Below, piece after piece: positions 25,702 to 34,806 of a stretch of 64,000 nt of DNA. This DNA is from Pseudoxanthomonas sacheonensis (GTDB lineage: Bacteria; Pseudomonadota; Gammaproteobacteria; Xanthomonadales; Xanthomonadaceae): positions 123,315 through 187,314 of the forward strand of contig NZ_PDWS01000006.1 in assembly GCF_010093305.1 (NCBI RefSeq), read 5' to 3'. Made by a program: the position numbers and the translations under genes. The notes beneath the pieces were generated by a model. That model had not been told where the DNA came from and did no database searches. It saw only the letters and a list, made by a program, of their open reading frames with translations. Position 1 is the stretch's first letter. Every line of letters begins with the position of its first letter.

Positions 25702-27356
25702 GGGCCGCGTTGCGCGCCAGCAAGATCGGCCGAGTGCTGTTGCGCTACCGGTTGGACGATCTGTTCGACGATACGCCGGCCGAGCGTTGGCTGAAACTGG
25801 CGCGTCCGTTCGTGCCGCGCGCGTCCGCGGCCATCGCCGCGCAATCGCGCGGCGCGCGCTTACGCCTGGCACTGCAGGAACTGGGCCCGATCTTCGTCAA
25901 GTTCGGCCAGATCCTGTCCACGCGCCGCGACCTGGTGCCGCCGGACGTGGCCGACGAACTCTCCCAGTTGCAGGACCGGGTCAAGCCCTTCGACGGAGAA
26001 ACCGCGCGCGCCATCGTCGAGCAGGCGTTGGGAAGGCCGGTCACCGAGGCCTTCGAATCCTTCGACACCACGCCGCTGGCGTCCGCTTCCATCGCCCAGG
26101 TGCACGCGGCCACGCTGGCCGGCGGGCGCGAGGTGGTGGTGAAAGTGCTGCGCCCGAAAATCGAGAAGCAGATCGCCGCGGACATCTCGCTGCTCAACTC
26201 CGTGGCCGCGCTGGTCGACCGCGCCCATCCCAGTGCCGACAAGATCCGGCCGCGCGAAATAGTCGCCGAAATCGAAACCACGCTGGCCGCCGAGCTCGAC
26301 CTGCAGCGCGAGGGCGGCAACGCCAGCGTGATACGGCGCATGTGGCTGGATTCCGACGATCTGTACGTGCCCGAGATCATCTGGAGCCACACCGCCGAGC
26401 GCGCGCTGACCATGGAACGCGTGCGCGGCATTCCCTCCGACGACATCGCCGCCCTCGACGCCGCCGGCATCGACCGCAAGGCGCTGGCGGCCAAGGGCGT
26501 GCGCGTTTTCTACACCCAGGTGTTCCGCGACAATTTCTTCCACGCCGATGCGCACGCCGGCAACATCTGGGTCGACAGCGATCCTGCGCGCAAGTCCAAT
26601 CCGCGTTTCATCGCGCTGGACTTCGGCATCATGGGCCAGCTGTCGCAGGAAGATCAGTACTACCTGGCCGAGAATTTCATGGCCATCTTCAACAAGGACT
26701 ACCGGCGCATCGCCGAGCTGCACGTGGAAGCGGGCTGGATGCCGGCCACGGTGCGCATCGACGAACTCGAAGCGGCCGCGCGCTCGGTGTGCGAGCCGTA
26801 CTTCACCCGCCCGCTGTCGGAAATTTCCCTGGCCGAGGTGCTGGTGAAGCTGTTCCGCGTCGCGCAGAAGTACGAACTCACCCTGCAGCCTCAGTTGATC
26901 CTGCTGCAGAAGACGCTGTTGAACATCGAAGGCGTCGGCCGCCAGCTGGATCCGCAGCTGGACATCTGGGCCGTGGCCAAGCCGGTGCTGGAACGCATAT
27001 TGCTGGAACGCTACAGTCCGCAGCGCGCGGTGCAGGAACTGCGAAAGCGGCTGCCGGAAATCATGACCCACGCGCCGGACATGCCGCGCCTGGTGCATGC
27101 CTGGCTGAAGCAGCAGGTGGAAGGCAAGCATGAGCTGGCCATGCGCTCGCACGACCTCAACGAACTTTCGCAGACCATGAAAGGCATGCAGCGGCGCATC
27201 GTCGCCGCCATCCTCGGCACCGGACTGCTGATCGTGGCGGCGGTGCTGTACGGCTTCGAAGCGGGAGGGCCGAGCATTCTGGCGATTCCGGCCTCTTCGT
27301 GGATCGCCGGTCTGGGTGGGCTGTGGGCGCTGCTGGCGGCGTGGCCGCGGCGCTGA
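25698..27356 (+). CDS. ubiB: Ubiquinone biosynthesis kinase-like protein UbiB
   Basis: A 552-residue ABC1/ADCK/UbiB family protein, an atypical kinase or ATPase needed for coenzyme Q synthesis at the inner membrane. Characteristic features in order: [22 protein letters not shown] with the KxGQ motif, [16 protein letters not shown] in place of the P-loop, VVVKVLRP with the ATP-binding Lys, [12 protein letters not shown] with the catalytic Asp/Asn, and ALDFGIMG. Two hydrophobic helices end the protein ([16 protein letters not shown] and [16 protein letters not shown]), as in E. coli UbiB (546 residues). Coupled to ubiJ. Confidence 0.95.
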   Translation: MRAALRASKIGRVLLRYRLDDLFDDTPAERWLKLARPFVPRASAAIAAQSRGARLRLALQELGPIFVKFGQILSTRRDLVPPDVADELSQLQDRVKPFDGETARAIVEQALGRPVTEAFESFDTTPLASASIAQVHAATLAGGREVVVKVLRPKIEKQIAADISLLNSVAALVDRAHPSADKIRPREIVAEIETTLAAELDLQREGGNASVIRRMWLDSDDLYVPEIIWSHTAERALTMERVRGIPSDDIAALDAAGIDRKALAAKGVRVFYTQVFRDNFFHADAHAGNIWVDSDPARKSNPRFIALDFGIMGQLSQEDQYYLAENFMAIFNKDYRRIAELHVEAGWMPATVRIDELEAAARSVCEPYFTRPLSEISLAEVLVKLFRVAQKYELTLQPQLILLQKTLLNIEGVGRQLDPQLDIWAVAKPVLERILLERYSPQRAVQELRKRLPEIMTHAPDMPRLVHAWLKQQVEGKHELAMRSHDLNELSQTMKGMQRRIVAAILGTGLLIVAAVLYGFEAGGPSILAIPASSWIAGLGGLWALLAAWPRR

Positions 27357-27465
27357 TTCCTTCCCGGGGCATGCTGCGGAGGCGTTCTCTCCCGACAACG
27401 AAAATTCATCGCCGCCCCGGAATATCGGTATAGCATTGCCCCCCTTGCCCTAGGGGATCGTCGCG

Positions 27466-27843
27466 ATGGCCCAGGCGTCTTTCCAGATCGTGTTTTCCAC
27501 GCATCCGTTCGGATTGAAGGCGCGGGTCAGGGGCGAGGCCACGTTCGAGAGTACCGTGGCCTATTGGTACGCCATCGTGGCGGAACTGGACAAGCGGCCA
27601 TCGGCCGGGCTGCTGCTGATAGACGAGATGACCGGCGCTCCCTTGTCAGAGGAACACTGGCGGCAGCTGGTCGAAATGATGAAGGGTGGACCGCTGGAAC
27701 GGTTGCGGATCGCGCACGTCAAGCCGATGGGATTGGAACGGATCGAGTACTGCGAAATATTCGCCCTGGAAGCCGGCATGCACGCGCGCGTGTTCACCGA
27801 CGAGGCGGAGGCGGTCATGTGGTTGCGGCACGGCCTGAGCTAG
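27466..27843 (+). CDS. STAS/SpoIIAA-like domain protein
   Basis: A 125-residue cytoplasmic protein without signal peptide or membrane segment. Alternating strands and helices (IVFSTHPFGLKARVRGEATFESTV, GLLLIDEMTGAPL, RLRIAHVKPM, YCEIFALEAGMHARVFTDEAEAVMWL) fit the STAS or SpoIIAA-like fold. Such domains bind regulators or lipids; there is no anti-sigma partner nearby. It lies 109 bp after ubiB and is followed by a strong hairpin. Confidence 0.62.
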   Translation: MAQASFQIVFSTHPFGLKARVRGEATFESTVAYWYAIVAELDKRPSAGLLLIDEMTGAPLSEEHWRQLVEMMKGGPLERLRIAHVKPMGLERIEYCEIFALEAGMHARVFTDEAEAVMWLRHGLS

Positions 27844-27866
27844 CCGATCGAACCGACCGCGAAAAC

Positions 27867-27893
27867 AACAACGGCCCGCATGCGGGCCGTTGT
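27867..27893 (-). terminator. Bidirectional-type terminator between converging genes
   Basis: A perfect palindrome centred on CGGCCCGCATGCGGGCCG (27872-27889), extended by ACA/TGT. On the minus strand it is followed by TTGTTTTC, giving a terminator for the M16 gene that ends at 27911. On the plus strand the tail is TGTCGCC, weaker, for the STAS-like gene. Confidence 0.82.
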
Positions 27894-27910
27894 CGCCAAC
27901 ACGAAAAGCG

Positions 27911-30700
27911 TTACTTGGAGAGGGCCGGAGCGGCTTGCGCCGCCTTGGCGAAATCGCCTGCGTTGTAGACGCTCAACGCCTCGGGTTTCAGATGCTTGCG
28001 GATGGCCGCATTCACCTGCTCCAGGGTCAGCGAGCGGTAACGCGCATCCAATGCCTCGGTGAACTTCATGTCGCGGCCGTAATGAAGCTGGTCGGCCAGC
28101 ATGCCGGCCACGCTGCCGTCCTCGGCGCGCCCCTGCTGGCGCTCGGTCAAAGTGCCGGCTACCGCATCGCGAAGCTCTTCGGCGGTGATGCCGTCCTTGA
28201 CCAGTCTGGCCAGTTCTTCGCGTATCGCCGCTTCCACTTTGTCCATGTTCTGCGGTGCGGCGATGGCCTGGATGCTGAGGTTGCCGTCGTCGTCCTTGCC
28301 GTCGCGGCTGTCGTCGGCGCGGATGCCGCTGGCGACGCCGTAGCTCAAGCCTTCCTTCTGGCGGATGCGATCGCCCAGCCGCGATTTGAGCGCGCCGCCG
28401 CCGAATATGCGGTTGGCCACCATCAGAGCGGGATAGTCCTCGTCGGTTACCTTCAGCGGCAGGTTGTGCCGGGCGAGCAACACGGCATTGGGTTTGTCGG
28501 GAGTCTCGAAGCGCTCGCGCTTGGCCGGCACCTCGGTGAAACGGGTGTCGATGGGAGCGTACGGCTTCGGCGATTTCCAGCCCGCGAACAGGCCTTCCAG
28601 TTGCTTCTTGACCGTAACGGGGTCGAAGTCGCCGACGATGGCGATCTCGCCTTCGGCCGTACCGTAGAAATCCCGGTGGAAGGCGACCAGTTCTTCCAGC
28701 TTCAACGCCTTCATCGCGGCCAGCGATTCGTCCAGCGTCTGCACATGCAGCGGATGGCCGGCCGGCCAGGGATCGAAGTGCTGCGCCAGCGCGATGCCGG
28801 CAACGCTGCCCGGCTCTTTGCGCGAGGCCTCCATGCCGGTGATGGCCTGCAGGCGCAATTGCTCGAACTCGCTTTCCGGGAAAGCGGGGTTGCGCAGCAC
28901 ATCGGCAGCCAACGCCAACGCATCGGCCAGCTGCGCAGTGCGCGTCTGCAGGTTGATCGTTGCGCTTTGCAGATTGCCGCCGATGTTGGCCTGGGTCTTC
29001 AATGCTTCGAAGCGCTGGTCGATCTGCTGGCGCGTCATCGATCTGCTGCCGCGCATCAGCATGGCCCCCGCCATGCCGGCCGCGGTCTGGCGACCGGTGA
29101 CCGAGGCCACGTCGCCGAAGCGGAACTGCGCGTCGACCACCACGGTCCCGCCGCGCGTTTTCTTGGGAAGCAGCGATACTTTCAGACCATCGCCCAGAGT
29201 GAAGGTCCGGGTGCGCGCCTGCAGGTTCTGCGGCGAGGGGTCGAAGTTTTCGCCAGCGGCCACGACGGCACGGCCTTTGTAGCCTTCCACCAACTTGGCG
29301 GCATCCGGTGCGGACGGGATCTCGGCACGGTCCGGCTTCTCGGTGGGCACGAAACGTCCCAGCGTGCGGTTGCTCGACTTCAGGTATGCGGCGGCCACGC
29401 GGTTGACGTCGGCCGCGGTGACCTTGTCGACGGCATCGCGCGTGGTGAACAACAGGCGCCAGTCGCCCGCGGCCAGGTACTCGGACAGACCCATGCCTAC
29501 CGCGTTGACATCGGTGAAGTAGAGATCGAAGGAGTTGGCGATGCGCTGGCGCGATTCGTCGACTTCGGCCTGGGTCACCGGTTGTTCGGCAAGCTTCTCC
29601 ACTTGCTTCAACAATTCGGCCTGCGCCTTGGCGCTGTCGCCGTCCTTGGGTACCACAGCGTACGCACCAAACAGGCCCGGATCGCGCATGGATTCGACGA
29701 AGGCGCCCGCACCCGCGGCGAGTTTGGTTTCCACCAGAGCCTTATGCAGGCGTCCACCGGGCGTGTGGCCCAGCAGGTCGCTGAGCACGCTCAGCGCAGC
29801 GTTGTCGGCATGGGCGACGGCCGGAACGTGATAGGCGACGGCGGTCAGGCTCAGATCGCCGACGCGCCGCACGGTCACTTCGCGTTCGCCGTCCTGGGTC
29901 GGTTCGACCGTGTAGTAGCGCGGCAGCACGCGCGACGGTTTGGCGATCTTGCCGAAACGCTCGGCGATCAGCTGCAGGGTCTTTTCCGGTTCGATGCGGC
30001 CGGCGACGATCAAAGTGGCGTTGTCGGGCTGGTACCACTGGCGGTAGAACGCCTGCAAACGGTCGATCGGCACGCCTTCCACGTCCGAGCGCGCGCCGAT
30101 GGTGCTCTTGCCGTAGTTGTGCCACAGGTAGGCGGTGGAGCGCACGCGTTCGAACAGCACGCCGCCGGGATTGTTCTCCCGGCTTTCCAGTTCGTTGCGC
30201 ACCACGGTCATCTCGCTGTCCAGGTCCTTCTTGGCGATGTTGGAATGGACCATGCGGTCCGCTTCCATGCCCAGCACCCAGGTCAGGGTGTCGTCGTTGG
30301 CCGGGAACGAGGAGAAATAATTGGTGCGGTCCAGCGAAGTGGTGGCGTTGAAATCGATGCCGCGCTTCTTCATCTCGCCGCTGATGTCGCTTTGCGTGGG
30401 CGTGCCCTTGAACTGCAGGTGCTCCAGCAGGTGGGCCATGCCGGTTTCGCCGTAGTTCTCGTTCACCGAACCCACGCCATAGACCAGATTGACGGTAACG
30501 GTGGGTTTGCTGGCGTCCGGGAACAGCAGCACGCGCAGGCCGTTGGCCAGCCTGTATTCGCTGATGCCTTCGATGCTGGGGCCGCTGACCATGCCCCCGT
30601 TGGCGGGCGGTACGGTGGTACGGGAATGGGCGGGGCCGGCCGCAGACAATCCCAGCGTCAATGCCAGGGCGAATGCGAGAATAGGTCGAAGCGTTTGCAT
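27911..30700 (-). CDS. Second periplasmic M16 family zinc metallopeptidase
   Basis: A 929-residue exported protease. The start is the ATG opening MQTLRPILAFALALTLGLSA, a clean signal peptide with AAGGAAAC upstream; the frame extends 17 codons further without support. The zinc motif HLLEH is at residues 90-94, followed by the distal Glu region (MTVVRNELESRENNPGG). The inactive second half begins near residue 510. It resembles the gene at 14679-17549 in length and plan, but the two differ in sequence throughout, so they are paralogues of old standing rather than a recent copy. Terminator at 27867-27893. Confidence 0.92.
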   Translation of the reverse strand: MQTLRPILAFALALTLGLSAAGPAHSRTTVPPANGGMVSGPSIEGISEYRLANGLRVLLFPDASKPTVTVNLVYGVGSVNENYGETGMAHLLEHLQFKGTPTQSDISGEMKKRGIDFNATTSLDRTNYFSSFPANDDTLTWVLGMEADRMVHSNIAKKDLDSEMTVVRNELESRENNPGGVLFERVRSTAYLWHNYGKSTIGARSDVEGVPIDRLQAFYRQWYQPDNATLIVAGRIEPEKTLQLIAERFGKIAKPSRVLPRYYTVEPTQDGEREVTVRRVGDLSLTAVAYHVPAVAHADNAALSVLSDLLGHTPGGRLHKALVETKLAAGAGAFVESMRDPGLFGAYAVVPKDGDSAKAQAELLKQVEKLAEQPVTQAEVDESRQRIANSFDLYFTDVNAVGMGLSEYLAAGDWRLLFTTRDAVDKVTAADVNRVAAAYLKSSNRTLGRFVPTEKPDRAEIPSAPDAAKLVEGYKGRAVVAAGENFDPSPQNLQARTRTFTLGDGLKVSLLPKKTRGGTVVVDAQFRFGDVASVTGRQTAAGMAGAMLMRGSRSMTRQQIDQRFEALKTQANIGGNLQSATINLQTRTAQLADALALAADVLRNPAFPESEFEQLRLQAITGMEASRKEPGSVAGIALAQHFDPWPAGHPLHVQTLDESLAAMKALKLEELVAFHRDFYGTAEGEIAIVGDFDPVTVKKQLEGLFAGWKSPKPYAPIDTRFTEVPAKRERFETPDKPNAVLLARHNLPLKVTDEDYPALMVANRIFGGGALKSRLGDRIRQKEGLSYGVASGIRADDSRDGKDDDGNLSIQAIAAPQNMDKVEAAIREELARLVKDGITAEELRDAVAGTLTERQQGRAEDGSVAGMLADQLHYGRDMKFTEALDARYRSLTLEQVNAAIRKHLKPEALSVYNAGDFAKAAQAAPALSK

Positions 30701-30816
30701 GCGGGTTTCCTTGGAGGTCTTCTTGGACACACAGGCGCCGGTTGCGTCCATCGCTTCCGTGCGCCGCCCGCGAGTGTCTCAAATTTCAACGGCCCGCAGC
30801 CTGGAACGGAGAAACT

Positions 30817-31530
30817 GTGCAACAACAAACATTAGGGCTGACGACGCTGTTCGTGGATGAATGGCTGGCCGTAGTCGACAAACCGGCCGGACTGATGGTC
30901 CACGACAGCAAGCTGGCGCGCGGCGAAACCGATTTCGCCGCCGACCGGCTGCGCGAGCAGTTCGGTAAACCGATCTTCCTGATCCATCGGCTGGACCGGG
31001 CCACCAGCGGCTGCCTGCTGCTGGCGTTCGATCGCGAAACGGCCAGCGCCCTGGGCAAGACGCTGATGTCGCAGGACGTGGACAAGGAATACCTGGCAGT
31101 TTGTCGCGGCTGGCCCCAGGAAACCTTCACCATCGACCATCCGCTGGATGGAGGGCCGGGCAAGCCGGAGAAGAAGCCGGCGGTGACGCATTTCACCCGT
31201 CTGGCGACCGGCGAACTGCCGGTTCCCTCGAACGGATTCGAGACCTCGCGCTACGCCTTGTTGCGTTGTGAGCTGGAAACCGGACGCTTCCGGCAGATCC
31301 GCCGGCACCTCAAGCACGCCTTCCATCACATGATCGGCGATACCAGCCATGGCGATGGCCGCCACAATCTGCAGTTCCGCATGCGCGGCGTGCATCGCAT
31401 GTTGTTGCATGCCTCGCGGTTGTCCTTCACTCACCCCGGAAGCGGCGAACGCATTGCAGTCGCCGCGCCGCTGGACGCCGAATTCCGCAAGGCCTACGGC
31501 CTGTTCGGTTGGGACGAACAAACCCTGTAG
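30817..31530 (+). CDS. truC: tRNA pseudouridine(65) synthase TruC-like
   Basis: A 237-residue member of the RluA/TruC family. The catalytic Asp is in FLIHRLDRATSGCLLLA; LFVDEWLAVVDKPAGLMVH starts the domain and ALLRCELETGRFRQIRRHLKH closes the core, with HNLQFR following. TruC modifies U65 in two tRNAs of E. coli; length and the short N-terminus agree with it better than with RluC/D (no S4 domain). The start is GTG at 30817 with GGAG eight bases upstream. The TAG stop codon falls inside a palindromic repeat. Confidence 0.88.
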   Translation: MQQQTLGLTTLFVDEWLAVVDKPAGLMVHDSKLARGETDFAADRLREQFGKPIFLIHRLDRATSGCLLLAFDRETASALGKTLMSQDVDKEYLAVCRGWPQETFTIDHPLDGGPGKPEKKPAVTHFTRLATGELPVPSNGFETSRYALLRCELETGRFRQIRRHLKHAFHHMIGDTSHGDGRHNLQFRMRGVHRMLLHASRLSFTHPGSGERIAVAAPLDAEFRKAYGLFGWDEQTL

Positions 31531-31600
31531 GAGCGACGCGAGTCGCGAAGCCCTTGATTTTTGCGGGCCTCACTGCTTCGCGACTCGCGTCGCTCCTACG
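31526..31600. repeat. TGTAGGAGCG palindromic repeat (24-bp arms) at the truC stop
   Basis: GTAGGAGCGACGCGAGTCGC at 31527 onward pairs perfectly over 24 bp with the arm ending at 31599, around about 25 bases. The TAG within it (31528-31530) terminates truC. Same outer word as the copies at 21493 and 32081, different inner arm. Confidence 0.92.
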
Positions 31601-31607
31601 AATCCAC

Positions 31608-31997
31608 TCAGGCGATCTTCAGCGCGGCCATCACGATCAGGGCGATGGCGCTGGCGAAGCCGACCAGCCACACCAGGCTGCGCAGCGCCTGCATGTTGGC
31701 CACATAGAACACGCCGTGCAGCACGCGTGCGACGACGAAGACGATGGCCAGCAGGTTGACGGTCGTCGGCGACACGCCGGCCAGCTGCGCCATCAGCACG
31801 CCGGCGACGAACGCCGGGAAGGATTCGAAGCCGTTGAGATGGGCGGCATGCGCGCGATTGGAACGGGGATTGGTCTGCCTGGCCTGCCAGCCGCGCGGAT
31901 CGCGGTTGTTGTAGCGCTCGCCGGATTTCTTGGCGACCGACACCCAAAGGTACGGCAACAGAGCGGCGATCAGGATGCACCAATAGGCGATGGACAT
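31608..31997 (-). CDS. MAPEG family membrane protein
   Basis: A 129-residue protein with four predicted transmembrane helices: YWCILIAALLPYLWVSVA, FESFPAFVAGVLMAQLAG, TTVNLLAIVFVVARVLHGVFY and LRSLVWLVGFASAIALIVMAA. The NRAHAAHLNGFESFPAF segment is characteristic of the MAPEG superfamily (membrane proteins linked to eicosanoid and glutathione metabolism). Bacterial members have unknown substrates. It lies between two TGTAGGAGCG-type repeats. Confidence 0.85.
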   Translation of the reverse strand: MSIAYWCILIAALLPYLWVSVAKKSGERYNNRDPRGWQARQTNPRSNRAHAAHLNGFESFPAFVAGVLMAQLAGVSPTTVNLLAIVFVVARVLHGVFYVANMQALRSLVWLVGFASAIALIVMAALKIA

Positions 31998-32049
31998 GTC
32001 TTTCTCCTCAAGGATGCGCCATAGCCTAGCCGAAGCGCCCGCAAATAGA

Positions 32050-32071
32050 GACGGCGCCTTGCGGCGCCGTC
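32050..32071 (+). terminator. GACGGCGCC hairpin with T tract
   Basis: GACGGCGCC (32050-32058) and GGCGCCGTC (32063-32071) pair perfectly around TTGC; CGGTCTTTTT follows on the plus strand. No plus-strand gene ends here, so it may serve the minus-strand peptidase gene, part of a repeat cluster, or be a relic. Confidence 0.5.
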
Positions 32072-32080
32072 CGGTCTTTT

Positions 32081-32147
32081 TGTAGGAGCGGGCCCTGCCC
32101 GCGACGCTTTTAAAACAAGAGCGTCGCGGGCAGGGCCCGCTCCTACA
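32081..32147. repeat. TGTAGGAGCG palindromic repeat with perfect 28-bp arms
   Basis: Arms at 32081-32108 and 32120-32147, identical in sequence to those of the copy downstream of oleB except for the loop. It ends three bases before the stop codon of the M28 gene (minus strand). Confidence 0.93.
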
Positions 32148-32150
32148 GGG

Positions 32151-33848
32151 TCATTTGCCCTTCAACATCGCATCGCGCGCGCTCTTGAACGGATTGCCGG
32201 CATACCAGTTCGGCCAGCGATCGCCGTTGGCGATTTCCAGGCCGACGCCGTAGACCGCGGACAGTTCGTCCATGGTGCCGTCCAGCTTCCACGTCGCCGC
32301 ATCGAACTGGTCGCCGGGCTTGTGGTAGCGGTTCTCGTTGTAGTCCTTGGCCGCCGCGTCGCCCGCGGCCTTGCCGCCGTCGACCAGATCGTCGCCTGCG
32401 TCCACATACAGCGCCGGCACGCCGGCCTTGGCGAAGTTGAAGTGATCGGAGCGGAAATAGCTGCCGGCTTCAGGACGCGATTCGGAATGCAGCGTGCGGC
32501 CCTGTTTCTCGGCGATGGGCTTGAGGATGTCTTCCAGCTCCGAACTGCCCATGCCGACCACGGTCATGTCGCGGGTCTTGCCGGCCACGCCCATCGCATC
32601 CAGGTTGATCACCGCCACGGTCTTGTCCAGCGGCACCACCGGATGGGCGACGTAGTACTTGGAGCCCAGCAGGCCGGATTCCTCCAGCGTCACCGCCAGG
32701 AACACCACCGAACGCTTCGGCTTGCCGAGCTTGGCGAACTGCTCGGCGATTTCCAGGATGCCGGCCACGCCGGTCGCGTTGTCCACCGCGCCGTTGTAGA
32801 TGTTGTCGCCGGTTTCGTCGGGGTGCTTGCCCAGGTGGTCCCAATGCGCCATGTAGACCACCGCTTCATCGGGCTTCTCGCTGCCGGGCAGGATGCCGAT
32901 CACGTTGCGCGACTGCTTCTCGGTGCTGGTGCTCTTCAGGTCCACGCTCATCTTCGCCGGCAGCGGCACGGCCTTGAAGCCGCGCTTGTTGGCGTCGGCG
33001 CGCAGCTTGTCCAGGTCCAGCCCGGCGTCGGCGAACAAAGCCTTGGCCTGGTCGCCGGTGATCCAGCCCTGCAGCGGCACGCGCGGCGCCGGATCGTCGG
33101 CGGCGCGCAGGTCGTACTGGGTGCCGGACCAGGAATTCTTCACCACGTCCCAGCCGTAGGAAGCGCCTTCGGTGTCGTGGATGATGATCGCGGCGGCGGC
33201 GCCCTTGCGCGCGGCTTCCTCGAACTTGTAGGTCCAGCGCCCGTAGTAGGTCATGCGCTTGCCTTCGAACAAGGATTCGTCCTTGGCGTGGAAGCCCGGG
33301 TCGTTGACGAACATCACCACGGTCTTGCCCTTGACGTCCAGGCCGGCGTAGTCGTTCCACTTCTGCTCCGGCGCGTCCACACCGTAGCCGACGAACACCA
33401 TGTCGCTGGCTTCCACCTTCACTTCAGGCTGGCCGGTCCGCGTGCCCACGACCATGTCGCTGCCGAACTTCAGCGTGTGCGTCTTGCCTTTGACATCGAT
33501 GGTCATCGCCGTGTTCTCGTCGGCGGTGGTTTCCATCATCGGCACGGTCTGGAAGTAACTGTCGCCGTTGCCGGCCTTCAGGCCGATGCGCTCCATCTGC
33601 GTCTTGATGTATTCGACGGTCTTGTCTTCGCCGGGAGTGCCCGGGCCGCGGCCTTCGAACTCGTCGGAGGCCAGCGTCTTCACCAGTTCGGAGAAATCGG
33701 CTGCGTTGATATCGGCGGCGAAAGCATGCCCGGCCGCAGCGGGAGCCGCTGGCGCAGCCGGTTCGGGCGTCGCCGTCGTGGGCGTCTCGCGCTTGCAGGC
33801 CGATAAAGCGGCCAGCAGGGCGAGGGACAACAGAAGAGGGGATCGCAT
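32151..33848 (-). CDS. M28 family zinc aminopeptidase-like lipoprotein
   Basis: A 565-residue exported lipoprotein peptidase: signal peptide with lipobox LSAC, a Thr/Pro/Ala-rich linker to residue about 40, a helical part, an inserted PA domain (about residues 140-300, with KGAAAAIIIHDTEG), then the M28 core. Zinc ligands and catalytic residues are visible: AHWDHLG, GAVDNATGVAG (bridging Asp), LEESGLLGS (catalytic Glu then Glu), INLDAMG (Asp) and RSDHFNFAKAGVP (His). It likely removes N-terminal residues from peptides at the cell surface. Single gene; a repeat abuts its stop codon. Confidence 0.92.
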   Translation of the reverse strand: MRSPLLLSLALLAALSACKRETPTTATPEPAAPAAPAAAGHAFAADINAADFSELVKTLASDEFEGRGPGTPGEDKTVEYIKTQMERIGLKAGNGDSYFQTVPMMETTADENTAMTIDVKGKTHTLKFGSDMVVGTRTGQPEVKVEASDMVFVGYGVDAPEQKWNDYAGLDVKGKTVVMFVNDPGFHAKDESLFEGKRMTYYGRWTYKFEEAARKGAAAAIIIHDTEGASYGWDVVKNSWSGTQYDLRAADDPAPRVPLQGWITGDQAKALFADAGLDLDKLRADANKRGFKAVPLPAKMSVDLKSTSTEKQSRNVIGILPGSEKPDEAVVYMAHWDHLGKHPDETGDNIYNGAVDNATGVAGILEIAEQFAKLGKPKRSVVFLAVTLEESGLLGSKYYVAHPVVPLDKTVAVINLDAMGVAGKTRDMTVVGMGSSELEDILKPIAEKQGRTLHSESRPEAGSYFRSDHFNFAKAGVPALYVDAGDDLVDGGKAAGDAAAKDYNENRYHKPGDQFDAATWKLDGTMDELSAVYGVGLEIANGDRWPNWYAGNPFKSARDAMLKGK

Positions 33849-33950
33849 TCAGGGTTCCTCGTTTCAGGAACCTTCGATTCTAGCGCCTGCGGTCCTGGCG
33901 CGCGGGTGCCGATGGGGACGGACCGGAGGATCCGTCCCCGCGTCGGTCGT

Positions 33951-34613
33951 TCATTCCTTCGGCGCGGTGGGGCCGTCGAAGGTTTTGGCGGTGGCGCCGG
34001 TCACCGTGCCGATCTTGGCGGTCTTGTGCACGTACAGCGTGACCGGGCGTTCGAACACCAGCGGGCCTTCCACCACGGCGTTGGGGCCGATGATGATCAC
34101 CGGATCGCGCTTGGGCTCCATGTTGAACATGCCTTGCGACTTGCGCACGGCCAGGCCGCCACGCACATGCGAGTCGATGCCGACAGTGACGTTGCCGCGC
34201 ACGGTTTCGATGTCGCCGCCCACCTGCGTGGCGACCAGGCCGATCGCGCCATTCACGGTTTCCACGCCGCCCTTCAGCTTGCCGCCACGGTCGATGAAGA
34301 TGCTGCCATTGACGGTTTCCACGCCGCCATTGACGGTGACCTCGCGTTCCAGCTTGATGCTGCCATTGACGGTTTCCAGGTCGCCGGTGACGGCCTTGTC
34401 GCCCACCGCGATGCTGCCGTTGACCGTGCCGGCGTTATCGGTGGTCGCGCCGCCGCCGATGCGGATGCTGCCGTTGACCGTTTCCAGGTCGCCGTAGGTC
34501 TGGCCGGATTCGGCGGTGATGCTGCCGTTGACCTTGGAGACGTCTTCGGCGGCCATTGCGCTGCCGATGCTCAGGGCCAAGGTCAGGAAAAGTGCGGTGC
34601 GGGTTGGGGACAT
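33951..34613 (-). CDS. Secreted protein with 18-residue VNGSI repeats (probable beta-solenoid)
   Basis: A 220-residue protein with signal peptide MSPTRTALFLTLALSIGSAMA. From residue 28 to about 140 it carries VNG-S/A-I units at 28, 46, 64, 82, 101 and 120, and a diverged one at 138 (VRGNV), a steady period of 18-19 residues, mostly introduced by DLET or GVET. Such a regular pattern is expected of a beta-solenoid like bactofilins or DUF4097-type proteins. The C-terminal part (about 150-220) is different and ends GTVTGATAKTFDGPTAPKE. The ATG has AAGGAAA upstream; longer starts would put the signal peptide inside. Function unknown; it may be an assembly or envelope-stress protein by resemblance only. 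Confidence 0.75.
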   Translation of the reverse strand: MSPTRTALFLTLALSIGSAMAAEDVSKVNGSITAESGQTYGDLETVNGSIRIGGGATTDNAGTVNGSIAVGDKAVTGDLETVNGSIKLEREVTVNGGVETVNGSIFIDRGGKLKGGVETVNGAIGLVATQVGGDIETVRGNVTVGIDSHVRGGLAVRKSQGMFNMEPKRDPVIIIGPNAVVEGPLVFERPVTLYVHKTAKIGTVTGATAKTFDGPTAPKE

Positions 34614-34806
34614 GACGGATTTCCTTTCTGAGTGATGACGATTGTGATGCTTTTGGCGCGGGCAGGGTTTAAAGCCCGTTCGGTAATTTCCGCGTGACGG
34701 GGCGAAGTAGGGCGGAATTGCGGGAATCCCGCCAGCGTCCAGCAGGTCGGGCTTCGCTACAATCCTTGCCTGGTCGAAGTCACTGGCCTGCCACTGGAGT
34801 TCTATC

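Noticed and set aside
27890..30835. A 981-residue open frame on the plus strand
   Set aside because: It is antisense to the M16 protease, has no domain-like sequence and is rich in His/Gln/Arg as expected from the reverse strand of a high-GC gene.
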